Shown here: one piece after another, positions 12,282 through 24,171 of the stretch
Layout: each line of letters starts with the position of its first letter
How positions within the stretch are numbered: the stretch's first letter is position 1
NCBI GenBank assembly: GCA_033439295.1
Contig: JAVTLE010000021.1
Coordinates: forward strand, 620,009 to 684,008
DNA: 64,000 bases
From: Deuterostichococcus epilithicus
Lineage: Eukaryota; Chlorophyta; Trebouxiophyceae; Prasiolales; Stichococcaceae
Reading direction: 5' to 3'
Program-made: the position numbers and the translations under genes
The notes under the pieces: generated by a model
Seen by the model: the letters and a program-made list of their open reading frames with translations, nothing else
What the model was told of the DNA's origin: nothing
The model's database searches: none

Positions 12282-13752
12282 CTGGCTGAGCGCCTCCAAT
12301 TTTGCGGACGCCGGTGTATCCTGTCTGCACCCTCCACATTGCGCGGTGTGCGGCAGACTTCAGGCGGCTCTGGCTCCGCTTCTCTCGCCTCGTCCCCAGA
12401 ACGTTGCCCAAGACTCCCACCTCAGCACGGATGCACAGATGCCGACCTGTGCCATGGGAAGAGATGGAGGCTCCGCATCGCGGCACGACGGTGGCAGCCC
12501 CCTGGATGCGGCTCTTCCCTTCCCATGTGCTCGTCGGGCTGGTTAACGCCTCACGAGGAGACCTCCTGCAACACGTGCCTGAGGCTGGTCTGTCCAACAC
12601 CCAGCAGACACGTTGTTTCAGCTCTTCTCATCTCCATGGTTTGGAACCCAGTGACTACTGCCATGCTCTGTAGTCCGTTCCTCCCCCTCGCTTTGCGCTG
12701 ATTGCATCCCGGTCTGTGTCAAAAATTGCACCCCGCCTGCAACTCCCTTCCCGGATAGATCCGCAAGTAAGTCTTAAACTATTGGCGGCGGGCTGTGAAG
12801 TCTTCATCTCATCCCACTGTGACATCACAGGATGGTAGCGCCAGGCCAGCAGGAAGTCCTCAGAGTTTGCCATATTGGCATGGCAAGTCAGGTAAGCCGT
12901 TCAGCAGTTCCAGCGTTATACTACAAGGCCTTGTGTTTATGTAAATGCTCTCAAACCAGGACTGGACGCGCTCAGCATCAACATCCAAGCGACAATATGT
13001 GTACGCCACTCACGGCAAGGATCATAGAGTATTGCAAACGATACAGCCGAACAAGGCTGCTGCGTGGAACAATCTGCCGCAACCATTTTACGGTTTTCGA
13101 GTGCATCGCAAGATATGGCTCTTTCGCAATAACGTGGAAAGGCGCAAATGTAACGTATCTGCTGCACCCCCCACCGCCACTCCCATGCAGCACTTGGCCG
13201 TGCGGCGGTGATATCGCACACCCACTCTCATTGCGAGGTCGACAACAGCATGCAAGCTCATGCAATCTTGCACTGGCAAGGTGAAACGCTTGGCCAGAGC
13301 TTGGCATCATGGCGATGGCCATCATCTGACGCCGTAGACTTTCATGAGACGGTGCAAAACCCTGCTGCTTGAAATGCAAATACGGAAATACCCCTGCCTG
13401 AAAACAGGGCATCGCGCGTCTTGTCTGTTGTCTCAGCAACGTCCGCTGATCCGCACCCTTCCACGTGTGACAAAGGTGGTTTCGGCTGCTCCAAATAACT
13501 GTGTCCTATATAACACACGATCCTCAAGCTTGCAAGCGTGCGCAAGCACAGCGAGTCTGAAGCCAGCTTTGCTCTCGGAACATACAAGTCAGGACTGAAA
13601 TCGTGCAGCGCAATCGCTCAAACCCCATCAGACAGCACGCATTAATTCCATTTTGCTTAGCAGTATTATCGGCTAAAGCTGCTGTCATTTTGGAAGCCGG
13701 ATCTGCCAGCCTCGCGAGGGTAGGCCCTACCGGCTTTGGGTAGAGCGACAAG
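12282..13752. other. 1.5-kb stretch without a recognised gene
   Basis: Lies between the KH-protein stop and the next start. From about 12.7 to 13.7 kb the composition is visibly more AT-rich than the flanking genes. Open frames on both strands are short, lack family resemblance and do not join by splice sites. Two TGTAA motifs (about 12941 and 13148, plus strand) resemble green-algal polyadenylation signals but are far from the KH stop. Probably a 3' UTR plus the promoter of the following gene. Confidence 0.4.
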
Positions 13753-16087
13753 ATGGCCAGTGCCTCGTCGCAGCAGCTCGAAATCCTACCTGACTCGCTC
13801 GATCAGCAAGTCATGGACGAATTGCGGCACGCGCCTGTGGGCACAATGGTGCAGCTTGAGGGTGGTTCCCCGAGGCCTGGCGTGGCAGCGCAGGTCTTGA
13901 CTGCATCAGGAACGGCATCAGCGCAGCTTTCGCCGACGGCACCAGTCTCGCCGGTGCATGCGCCGTGTTCACCATGCAACGGCAGCCCGGTCGCGCCACC
14001 GCTGGCCAGCCTGCCGCGTCCGCCATCGCCGATGCTGTTCTCGCTGGATGAGCTTGAGGGCCGCCGCAGCAGGTGAGCTGACTCAAATGATTGCCTGCAT
14101 CCGATCACTGTTAATGTGGTCGCAGCTTATGCTGCTGCATGCACCACAGCAATACATCCTAGCTCATCACTCGCAGACCCGCTGCTTGCGCTGAGCCAAC
14201 ACCACTTTGCATGCAGCCTGCTGAGCGCCGCCACTGCCTGGCACGCAGGCAGTGCAAGGCACAGCCAAAGGACTATGTCGACTACGTCGACAGCAGCATG
14301 TCGCAGCTGCCAGAATCCGACGGTGACGACTCGGACGACTTTGGGACGCATTACAGCCGGCGGCCCTCCTCTCGCGGCTGCAAGCGGCAGATCGGCAAGA
14401 GCGACGGCGGCGCAAAGCAAGCCGGCAAGAGCAGTGGCGCAGCCGGCGGCAGCAGCGGCGGGGAAAGCAGCCAGGTGGATGCGGACCAGCCAAAGACCAA
14501 GCAGGTAAACGGCACCTGTTTCTCAGGTGACATTGTCAGCAGGCTGCATGCATGCATGTGTCAGTGAAGCTGAATAGTGTCGTGCGATTACAAACCGACT
14601 TGCATGCATGAAGAGCTTGCCGGCACGCACACTCAACATAGCATTCCAAGAGAGTAGGTGCTGAGTGCAGTCGTTACAGTGCGCCTAGTTGAGTGCATCC
14701 TGTTGCATGCAGGGCAAGGCGAGCGCCGGCGGTGGTGACGGCAAGAAGAGGCAGCGCAGCTCGTCGTCGGCAGGCGGCAAGCTCGCATCGAAGAAGCGCC
14801 ACAGCAAGTGCGCCCGCACAGACAGCCCGTCACCATGCCACGAGGCAGACGTAGTAGCTGCCACTGCGACACACAGCGCTGGCAAAGCCACAGACGCAGT
14901 GCGATCTGCAAACGACCCAGCAGCGGCGGCGACGGGAAGCCCAGCAGAGGCAGCATCGCCCGCTCAGGCCGCCAAGGTTGGGAGCGTCAGCTGCAGCCCG
15001 ACGGCAGCTGCAAACGCCACGGTGGGGGCGCTGCTCGACGCGGATGGTGAAGCAGCGCCGTGCAACAGCGCCACCGCAGGGCAGCTGCCACGCAGCCCAA
15101 CGCAGCCAGACCCCGATGCCCACGACGCCAAGCAGTCAGCCGCTGCGCCCGCCAGGACGGCCGCACCCACAGAGGCGGAGCTGGCGCCCAACACAGCGGC
15201 AAATGCGGCCATCAAGGCAGACAGGGCAGCAAAGAGGGCGGCGGGCAAGTCGGCGGGCAACTCCAAGTCACAGGACCAGGGCGCAAAGGACGGCAAGCAG
15301 CGGGTGTTCAAGAAAGAGAAGCGGCCGTCGAGGGCGCCGACCCGGGACACCGGCTTAATGACACCCGAGTCAGGTGACCAACACACTCATATCGGAGGCC
15401 AGTTACCTCAAAAGTTTTCTCTGAGATAGCGAGCTGACGTTGCGACCTTGACTGCACAAGTTGCACCTGGCTGGGTCTGTAGGGCACTCCCATTCTCTCG
15501 CACAATCGTGCCTCCTCTGTGATGCGCTGACGCTGAACACGGTAGCTCGTGTTGATGACATGTGCTCAAACTCCTGCAACGCAGGCGGGGCGGCTGCAGC
15601 ACTGCAGCCGCTGGACGGCAACCAGTGCTCGCAGCTGGGGCCAGCTGCGGCTGCCGGCAGGCTGACATCGCAGCTGCCGTCCGTCGCAAAGCTGCGCCTG
15701 TCGGCCTCGGGCGCCAAGGGCGCGACCAAGTTCCTGTCGCCGCTCGCCAAGGCGGCGGCGGTGGCAGCTGCCGGCGCCAAGCCCGGCGCAGCAGCCTGCA
15801 CGGCGACGCCCACGGGGCAGGCGCCGCTGATGCAGGCGCCCGACAACAGCAGGCAGCCGGGGTTGGCGGCCCCCAAGGCAGCTAAGGGCTTGGATTTCAG
15901 CAGCCACAACCTCATGGTGGCATCGGCGGCAAAGCCATTCAAGGTGCCGCTGGGGGGCGGCGGCGGAAGCAGGAAGGACGACTGGCTCAACAAGCGCGCA
16001 GCGGCCGGCTACAGGGTGCCCGGCGTGCGGCCGGCTAAAGGCTTCAAGCCGCTGCACCCGCAGCTGCACAAGCGCGCCTCGGCGTGA
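13753..16087 (+). CDS. Basic Ala/Ser/Lys-rich protein with RAD51AP1-like ends
   Basis: Four exons: 13753-~14072; ~14249-14503; 14711-15373; ~15583-16087. Splicing exon 1 (ELEGRRSR) to exon 2 in phase gives RRSRQCKAQPKDYVDYVDSS followed by the acidic run ESDGDDSDDFG. The middle (about 220 residues) is Ala/Ser/Lys-rich low complexity with many KK/KR patches. The last exon ends RKDDWLNKRAAAGYRVPGV, then RPAKGFKPLHPQLHKRASA and stop. RAD51AP1 proteins have a short N-terminal basic-aromatic-acidic motif (PVNYSQFDHSDSDDDF) and a RAD51-interacting motif near the C-terminus ending VKPLHP. Both positions and the KPLHP core match here, but the middle does not align and the LGLSR part is not conserved. 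I infer a possible RAD51-binding nuclear DNA-repair protein. Otherwise it is an unknown disordered nuclear protein. Confidence 0.78.
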
Positions 16088-17523
16088 TGGGTGAAGGCGG
16101 CGCCTGTGCACTGGTGCAGCACAAGAGGGGAGGCCCTCCCCTACTTCGTGTGGGCAGCAGAAATTGCATCCTGGAGACTGTGTACCTGCAACGATTGTAT
16201 CTGAGACGATACTTCAAACTGACGAGCAAAGCTAGGTGTAGGCGTGGCTGGAAATCTGGCACTTGAACGCGGCTGCTTTTCGCAAACTTCGACAGAAGCA
16301 GGAGTGTAGGTACCTACCTATCAGCGAACGGCAGGTAACGTGTGGAAGTGTGGCTCTAGAGATTTACTCTGGCAGCAGCCTGCCTTTGACACTGATGCTT
16401 CAGGTAGGGACATCCAATTACACAAAATTACATCTGGCCATCGGTGGGTCACCTTGGGCGTGGTCAGAAAACCGAATGTTCAAACCTGTGGCACACTGAA
16501 ATAGAGCACGAGAAGTTTGTGCTCTGCATGCAAGGTCATTGCGTTTACACTGCCAGCAACCGTCTTCAGCAGAGTCCCTGCGGCTGATGGCCTGCTCCCT
16601 CGCCCCGCGTGGCCGCTCACGCCCTCTCCAATGCCACCATTGCTGCACCAGCCCCAGCCCTCGCCCTGCAGCCGAAACACAGCGAGAGCTTGCACTCCTG
16701 TCTTCAGTCCCATGAAGTATCCAGGCTAGCCAACACAGCTTGACAACCTTCATGCACTTTCAGCGGATCAGCTCAATTCTGACGTCATGGCCCGGCGCGG
16801 CAGCCACGGCCAGTGCCCGGCCGCTCCGCGCCGCCGTCCTCTGCAGACAGCCACGACAGCTTACCCGACCGCAATCCGCCCTTGAGTGCCCTTTTGACCC
16901 CCTGACAGCTGCTGTCCGGGCTGCACCTCAGGCGGGCGGTGTGCTGTGGCCGCCCGCCGATTGCATGGTTTCAGCCCCATTTCAAGCTGGGCACTCGGAT
17001 TGCTGCATGCGACTCGGCAGAGGGCAGGCCAGGAGACCCTGGACCTGCAGCTCGTATCGAGGACGAGTGCGGCAAACCTCAGCCGTGTGCGGGCACTTGC
17101 GACAGGGGCGCGGCAATGCTCGGCCACCCGCTGGGGGTAATGCCCGCCTGCCGACAGGGGCGCCAGGGCAGGCGACTAGCAGGGCTCGGGAAAGCGTCGC
17201 GGCCGCACCAGTGGCAGGGTGCGGGCAAGAAGCCGCCAGAGCGGCTGTTTGGGGTGCCGCGGCGCCGCCGCCGGGCTCAGCCCTTTTACTAGGCCATCAT
17301 CTCCGCTGATGCTTCAGGTTCTGATGGAAACACATGAGGACACAGACCAATGACTGGCCTCTGCGCCATGCCTGCCAGGCGGCGCCGCCCGCGTGGCAGC
17401 AGCCAAAGTGACGCAGTTGCAGAAACTTGCCTGCTGAAGGTGGCATCGGCAGCTTGTCGATGCCCGGCAGTCCTACTGGAGTTTCATCTGATTCGCCACC
17501 TGCACCAGGTGGCCGCAAAACCC
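16088..17523. other. 1.4-kb convergent spacer with an unexplained GC-rich open frame
   Basis: Between the RAD51AP1-like stop and the TMCO1 stop. The first 650 bases look non-coding. From 16740 to 17309 a plus-strand frame stays open for 189 codons in GC-rich sequence, with a partly repeated Gly/Asn/Ala/Arg stretch near its end. I recognise no domain, and open frames on both strands overlap it, as expected from base composition alone. I do not call it a gene. Confidence 0.35.
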
Positions 17524-18960
17524 TTAAACCCCACGAGGACCCCCTCCACGGCCCATATGCGCAGCGCCGCCATGCGTGGAATGAACTCTTCGCATAGCCA
17601 GCTCAATTGCTCGCACCTGGTCCTGAACGCGGGCGTTGTTCTGCACACAGTGCACAACCCCGTTCAGCGCCCCATCCATTGTCACAGCAGCTATGACCAC
17701 ATGTCGCCGGTGTTACATCGGATGGGCAGGCTCGGCAGCAGGAAGTCGTGCTGGCAGTTACCTGAGCCATCATGCCCTGCATCTGCCGCGAGGGCCCCAG
17801 ATCCAGCCACGTCGCCAGGTTTTGCCGGAAGCCCATTTGGACCAGCGAGAACAGCAGCGTCTGCAGCCGGGTACCACATTCAACGTCTCGGCTGTACGCC
17901 ATGGGGGCAGAGGAAGGGGGTGTTGACAGGTGCTCGCATTGTCTGATGATCAGCAACCCTGTTGAGCAAGCGGCATGCGGCAAGAGCCTGTTGTGAGATG
18001 GGCAGTGACACCCCCACCATCGCGGCGTCTGATGCGTCATCGCCAGCAAGGCCGCGGTGCGTGACCTTTTGAAACAGTGGCCACGGCTCGAACGGCAGTT
18101 TTGCGACCACCACGCCACCGTAACTGCGGTGCCGGATAATACAGAGGGTTTCAGATGGTCTGCAATCAGCATGCAGCACAGCACTTGCAAAGGCCTCAGA
18201 ACACGCATCTGCAGGGGAGGTTACAGGGGGCACTCGACTCACAAGTAGCTGAGTATCCTATACGCCGCAAACATGGTACCCATCGTCTGCAGCAGGCGGC
18301 AGATCTTCGTCAGCGTGAGGTTGCAACAGGATCCAAGTGCATGGCCGAGACTGTCCAAGTCATCACATCGTAGGGCCACTGCTGTGCGAAGCCAGACGGT
18401 GAATGTCAGCTGAGTCATGCTCTTTGTGCCGCCACTCACGATGAACGTCTGCTGCAGTTTCATGGCGCTGAACTGGCGCCCCGTCTCCAGCTTCATGCTG
18501 TTTTCGAGCCGCTCCTGCTTCTTGTTTTTGCCCTTGCCAGCGCCGGCCGACCTGAGCTCGTCCAGCCTTTTGGACTGCAGCGCCAGTCGGTCCTTGAACT
18601 GCCGGAACCGCGGCTTCCTGTGCACAAGAGCTATGACTGAGGTCACTGAGCCTGGGCTTGTTGTGTTCTGAAAATAGCTGCGATTGTTGGCCGGGCGCCG
18701 GTTGGCAGTGCCATTTGCTGCCACTGCAGCGCCAACAAAAGAAACATGTGCGGTCACCAGCGCGTGTACCGTGCCGTGATGGCGATCGTGCGCAGGCTAA
18801 ATTCATTCCTATTCCGCATTTGCTGCAAAGAATGACGGTATTTGTGGCCATGACACTGCACGGCGTACCTGTAGATTATGAGCCATTGTGCAGCCTCGAT
18901 CAGGCAGCACACCCCCAGGGATATACCCAGCACGCCGAATAGATCCTTAAGCAGGACCAT
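17524..18960 (-). CDS. TMCO1: TMCO1 (calcium load-activated ER calcium channel)
   Basis: ER membrane protein of the TMCO1/Oxa1 superfamily that leaks Ca2+ when stores are overfull and associates with the Sec61 multipass translocon. The start at 18960 gives the first membrane segment (VLLKDLFGVLGISLGVCCLI, then EAAQWLIIYR). Exon 2 (~18620-18440) is the coiled coil: KPRFRQFKDRLALQSKRLDE ... KKQERLENSMKLETG. The next exons give TMGTMFAAYRILSY and, joined in phase, FYGGVVVAKLPFEPWPLFQK then VTHRGLAGDDASDAAM, matching the conserved VVAKLPF...HR.L.GDD core. The last membrane segment is TLLFSLVQMGFRQNLATWLD, then LGPSRQMQGMMAQ. The terminal exon, ~17645-17524 (NNARVQDQVRAIELAMRR...), joins in phase 0. 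The C-terminus is the least certain part; family tails vary. Divergent from CWC27. Confidence 0.91.
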
Positions 18961-19385
18961 GGCGCTGCTGCCCCTATCAAGTCCGCTATGTTTTCTACGA
19001 CTGAGTGATCAACTCGTTGGCAGAATGTCGTCTGGGCGCCGCGACGGGCCGGGATGACAGCAGTGTCAATAGGCACAAGGTTTAGCAACGTGCACAATCA
19101 AAATGCGCAGATTGCAGCTCCCCTTGTCACTAGTAACGAGCTTGCATGAAATGACATCCTGCTGCTGTGGCGCTACTTCCTATGCTGGTCCAAGTCGTGA
19201 GCATTTGTGAGGTGCAAATGGACGATCGTGCGGTCTGACGTCTGATCGACACGTACATTGCTCAAGTGGACGATCAGGCTTACCCGCTGACGGCTGATGT
19301 CCCAACTCTGGTGATCTGTCACTTGCACCTTTCCGACACCGAGAGCGAGCCGGTCAGCGCAGCAATCAGTCTGTGAAAAGCGAAG
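18961..19385. promoter_or_regulatory. Divergent spacer between TMCO1 and CWC27
   Basis: A 425-bp region between two opposite ATGs. It contains an imperfect short repeat (TGGACGATC followed by a variable stretch and CTGACG, around 19218 and 19267). I see no other clear element; both promoters presumably lie here. Confidence 0.4.
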
Positions 19386-22300
19386 ATGTCGACGATATAC
19401 AATCTTGAGCCGCCAACAAAGGGCAAGGTCAGTAAGAAGCTCACCTGCTGCTCGTGCGCGTCATGTCGGCGCTGCCGTGACGGCGCTGCATAATGCTCAG
19501 AGCAGGCACTCGGCTCACAGGCCCTCTGACGCATTCAGGTGGTGCTCAAGACGACTGCTGGAGACATAGACATCGAGCTGTGGGCCAAGGAGGCACCGAA
19601 GGTGCGCATCCTTGGTTATGGCCTTGCCGCCGTTCATGTGGCTCGCGGCGGCGACTGATCGTCGCCGCGGTGAGTGCAGCTCGATGGACGCCCGCAGCAA
19701 ATACGGAAATGAGAATCCTGTGGAGTATGGCAACACATGCTCGTATCACATGTTCGAAGCTATAGGTTTAGAGCAACCTCGCAGTGCTCATTCGTGCAGG
19801 CAGTGCGCAACTTCGTGCAGCTGTGTCTGGAGGGCTTTTACGATGGCTGCGTCTTCCACCGCGTCCTCAAAGACTTCCTGGCCCAGGTTCGTCGTAACTT
19901 TCGATGTGTGCTTCGCATCCAGCGTCCAATCCAGCATGCAAATCTGCGGACGCGGACATGGCGCCTACCGAACATGTGCTGCAGCGGTGCGCTGCAGCGG
20001 TCGAACGCATCATGTACCACGAGCGGCACTCGTGTTGCGTCTTACAGACAGGCGACCCGAGCGGCACGGGCAGGGGCAGCGAGTCCATATATGGCGAGCC
20101 CTTCAAGGACGAGTTCCACTCCCGCCTGCGCTTCTCGCACAGGTGCTTTCCGCACCGCGCATCGCTGTCGAACCTGCCATCTGATTTGCACGCTGGTCAC
20201 TCGATGCAGTCTTCTTGAGAGGGCATTCACTTGGCATGCTTGCCGGCCTTGTCGTGCAAGACCTGTCCGCACCGGCTTCGGCCCACATCTGGCGCTGACT
20301 GCTGCTGACTGCCGGTGGTCATTGCCCCAATAACAGGGGAATTGTCGCGTGCGCCAACGAGAACCGGGAGCACTCCAACGGCAGCCAGTTCTTCCTCACC
20401 CTGGGGCCCACGGAGTCGCTGCAGAAGAAGCACACCATCTTTGGCCGTGTTGGCGGCGAGACCATCTACAACCTCATGGAGATGAACAACCTGGAGGTGG
20501 ACTCCAACGACAGGTGCTTGCTGGGCTTTTCGTGGGTTTTGTTCTGTCGGCTGCTTGCCAGCCGCATCGCCTTGCTGTGTTTCACGTCAACACACCATGC
20601 TCCCATTCCCTTGCAACGGCTCAGCGAGCTTCTAGGGTGCGAACGTGTCCTACGCTCTGAGCTGCTGCGCCGCGAGCTGTCTCATGAGCTGTTGCGCAGG
20701 AATGGTGCGGTGTATCCAACACACAGCGCGATATGATACTTGAGTGACATTACGAGCGTGCCGCAGGCCGGAGGACCCGCCAATCATCAAGGAGGTGGAG
20801 GTGCTGTGGAACCCCTTCGATGACATCGTGCCACGCACCACCCGCGCCGAGCGCCAGGCCGCTGCCGAGCGGTGCGCGTTCCAACAGCTCGGCAAGGGCA
20901 CCTGTGACACGTTCTGAACTACGATTCGTTTGGCGGTTCCATGCAGCTGCTTCTGTGGCATGAGCAGCGCCACTGCACTGAGAAGCAGTGTGTGCAGTGC
21001 GAGCTGCTCCGCACTGCCGGAACACGGGATGGTTGTGCACCACGGATTGTGCAGGACTCGATGCACCCCGACAGTCGGATTCAGCAGCTGCCTCGGTCTG
21101 TTGTGCAGAGCCAAAGCGGAAGCTGAGGCGGCCGCACGACCGAAGAAGCAGAAGAAGAATGTGGCGCTGCTGTCTTTCGAGGACGACGAGGAAGGAGAGG
21201 AAGGAGAGGGTGGCGGAAGCGGGCCACCGGCGGGCGGCCGCCTGAAGAGCGCACACGAGGCGATCGACGACGCAAGGTGGGTCCTGCTGGCAGGACGCCG
21301 CAGCGCCTGCCGCCAGACAGCTGACTGCAGAGCGGGACAGCAAGCCTTGCCTCGAGCACATGAGCAGACAGTGCTGCAGCCCTGGCAGGGGCACATGTCC
21401 AGGTCGTCTGTGTCCCAGGGAGTGGACCATGGTTTGCAGTCAAAATCCGCGCCAGCTCGCGCAGGGTGCAGGCGGCACGGCACCTGCGATATCGCAGCGG
21501 CAACCATGATCTTTTGGAGCCCAAAGCTCACCGTCTGACGCAGTTCCCAAGTCTAACTTGAGGTCAACCCCAGATGCTGCCCGCGGCAGGCTGGTGAAGG
21601 TCAACACGGAGGAGGAGAAGCGGCTGGCGGCGCAGGAAGCAGAGGAAGCCGCAGCGCGGCGGGCAGCGGTGCAGGAGCGGCTCGCCAAGCTCAGCAAGAG
21701 GGCACCGGCGTCGGGCGCCGCAGACAGGACGGCGGATGATGGCGCGGCGGCGGCGGCGGCAGTAGATGAGGAGGACGACACAGAGGCGGGCTTTGACGCG
21801 CGCATGCGGGCGCAGGCGATGGCCAAGCGCAAGGCCCTGGACAGTGGCGCACCTGCACCCAGCAGCAGGTGGGCTCGCATCTGTTTCCAAGCCCTGACGT
21901 GAACGGCGTCTCAATAGTGGAAGCACCTGCGCCTGCGGCGCAGCAGCAGGTGGCGCGCCCGCGCTTATGGCCAGCAGCAGGATGCATCCACTGCTTGGGC
22001 TGTCATATGTGGCTTGTCGCTTCGGCACGGGCTTTTGACGCGGCCAAGCCACCCAGTGAGGTCATCTGCAGGGTCTGAACCTCTGTTGATTGCTACGCCG
22101 CGAAAACCCCGAGCTGCAGCTCCGACCCGCTGCCGCCTGTGCCGCATGTGCCCCCAGGGACGGCGGCGGCGGCGCGAGGCCCAAGGACAGCGACGAGGAC
22201 AGCGACGGCGGGGGCGGGCGGAAGGACAGCGAGCGGCGGCGCGCGGCGGCGCTGGCGGGCGGCTCGAAGGCCGCCATCATCCGACCCTCGCGCCAGGTGC

Positions 22301-23863
22301 CGTCCGGCTGCGCCAGGCTGTCCGCACCCTGCGCGTCTCAATGTCGAGCTGGTCTCGTATAGGCCACGTGCATGGCTGCTCGTGCTCGCAACAGCTGTCA
22401 GAGGCCTCACCACAGTCGGCAAGCCTGTTTGGGAAGCTTGGGAAGTCCTCATCAGGCTGCGTCCATTGTGGGCGCCACAATCCACATTGGTGCTGCCCTG
22501 TGCAGATGCGGGTGGAGGACTCCGACTTGCTGAAGCCGTGGGAGCTCAAGCGGCAGCAGTACAAGCAGCGCGCCCGGCTCACCGGGCGACGGGAGGCGGA
22601 CACGCTGTCCAAGATGCGCGAGTTCGTGGCCGCGATCGCAGCACCGGCTGCAGCGCCGGCGGCGGAGCCCCCGTCGGCGCGTGACGGCGGCGATGGCACG
22701 CAGCCGTCTGGCGCTGCCGCGAAGGAGGACGAGGTGGGCGATCTATTGAAGCAAGGCGTTCAGGCTGGAAGCAGGGCAATATACTGCTGCGCACGCCTAT
22801 TCGTGGCTGCGCTGCGCAGGTCTTGGGGGCAGGCAGCTGCCGCGCCTCCAGCGTTGCGTGGGACGTTCAGGCAGAGTAGCTCTGGTGTCCTGGCTTCACA
22901 GCAGATAAATTTTCTTGCATTGCAAAGCTGTGCTGTGCTCTGGGCGCAGGCGTATGCGGGACGGGTGCGGAAGGACATCGACCACGAGGCGCTGAAGCCC
23001 GCGGCCTGGCGCATTGATGCGCTGCAGGTGCGAACCTCATACGCCGTGCCGACAGCAGCATCGCGGATCTGGGTGCCTGCAGCGAGTTCGTAGCCTTGCC
23101 GCCCAGCTGCAGGGCCAGTGCACTCACATAGCTCACGTATGCAGAGGAGCCGTCGCAGTGGCGTCTTGTGTCTGCACAACGACAGTTTGCACGCGGGTGC
23201 GGATGCGACGCGCCGCACGACACGTGCATGTGGGGGGTGAGACCCCGAGGTGACATCACTGGCAGCGCCGGGTGCGGTTGATTGCTGGCGTGCAGCTGAA
23301 CCTCGATCACCTGATGCTCAGGACGAGGACGACGAGGACTTCACGGGCGGACTGGAGGCGCTGCGCAGCCATGTGCTGGCGTTCCCCAAGGATGCCAAGC
23401 GGGGGGAGATGGATCGGGACATGGACGACGACAACCTCGTGGTGCGTCCTTGATGTAGTTGACCAGCGCTGCCAGGGTGTCACTGCTCTCTGCACATCCC
23501 GATATGAGTCGACAAAGGGGTCTGCAGGGAGCCCGAGGAAGGCTTCCATGGACCACCCTCGAACAGCTGCTGCACGATCTGCAAATGAGCACAACGAAGT
23601 GGGTGTCCAAGCTCTTCAAGTTGAATCATGCTGCACAGACTGCATGAGCGATCGGCGCAGTTGTGGAAGGTGGCTTGGGGCAAGGAGTCTGTGACGCCAT
23701 TCTGCTGTTTTTTCGTCAGGTGATTGATCCGCTGCTGGAGAAGGGCAAGGAGCAGTGGAACAAGCAGCAGGCCAAACGCCAAAAGCGGGAAACCGAATGG
23801 GGCAGCGGTGGCGGTGGCGGTGGCCGCGGCGCAGCACGAGATGATGCACACCAGCGGCATTGA
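19386..23863 (+). CDS. CWC27: Spliceosome-associated cyclophilin CWC27 (NY-CO-10/SDCCAG10)
   Basis: Cyclophilin-type protein of the activated spliceosome. The start at 19386 (MSTIYNLEPPTKGK) is followed by VVLKTTAGDIDIELWAKEAP (~19541), AVRNFVQLCLEGFYDGCVFH (~19801), TGDPSGTGRGSESIYGEPFK (~20046), GSQFFLTLGPTESLQKKHTI then FGRVGGETIYNLMEM (~20390-20514), and PEDPPIIKEVEVLWNPFDDI (~20768). Arg, Phe and Gln of the cyclophilin pocket (FHR...F..Q) are kept, but the Trp needed for cyclosporin binding is Ser (TESL), as expected for this divergent class. The C-terminal half is a charged, low-complexity spliceosome-binding tail: KKNVALLSFEDDEEGEEGEG (~21150), AAQEAEEAAARRAAVQERLA (~21630), LKPWELKRQQYKQRARLTGR (~22530), a short FTGGLEALRSHVLAFPKDAK exon (~23340), then NKQQAKRQKRETEWG before the stop. 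This end matches the family (SHVLQF... KRR). The model has about ten exons. Confidence 0.94.
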
Positions 23864-24171
23864 TCTCGCCAGTGTACATATGCACACAGTATCAACTGGT
23901 GTTTTTCACAGAACATCTATATATCAGAGTTGTGTCTGGAAGCGCAGATTAGAGCCGTTTTTACAAGCTGTGGCAATCACCAACAAGCATTGCACGAGAT
24001 CATCTATCGGGCTAACTCTGTTGTTCGGCAACCCGATTTCAAAAATGCCATGTCCTTCTCATGTGTCACCCTGGGCCTTCTCTGGTGCCGCCTGCATGCA
24101 TTGGAAACCACAGTCCAGCCAGCTTCGACGCGCATCAACACTCTTGCATCCTGTCTGAAATGCTGGACGGC
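23864..24171. other. Convergent spacer after CWC27
   Basis: About 300 bp between the CWC27 stop and the proposed stop of the small plastid protein on the opposite strand. I see no coding or RNA feature. Confidence 0.4.

Noticed and set aside
12832-13439. Overlapping open frames of 80-150 codons on both strands
   Set aside because: Amino-acid composition looks random, no splice-consistent extension was found, and no family is recognisable.
14964-15386. A 140-codon minus-strand frame rich in Ala, Ser and Leu resembling a membrane protein
   Set aside because: It is antisense to the Ala/Ser-rich exon of the RAD51AP1-like gene; hydrophobicity comes from reverse reading of GC-rich codons.
17297-17518. 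PPSAGKF on the minus strand, similar to the human TMCO1 tail PPPPSGKFS, as the true TMCO1 C-terminus
   Set aside because: No acceptor gives the right phase from the exon ending MMAQ. The exon beginning NNARVQDQ joins in phase and reads cleanly to a stop at 17524. The alternative is possible but weaker.
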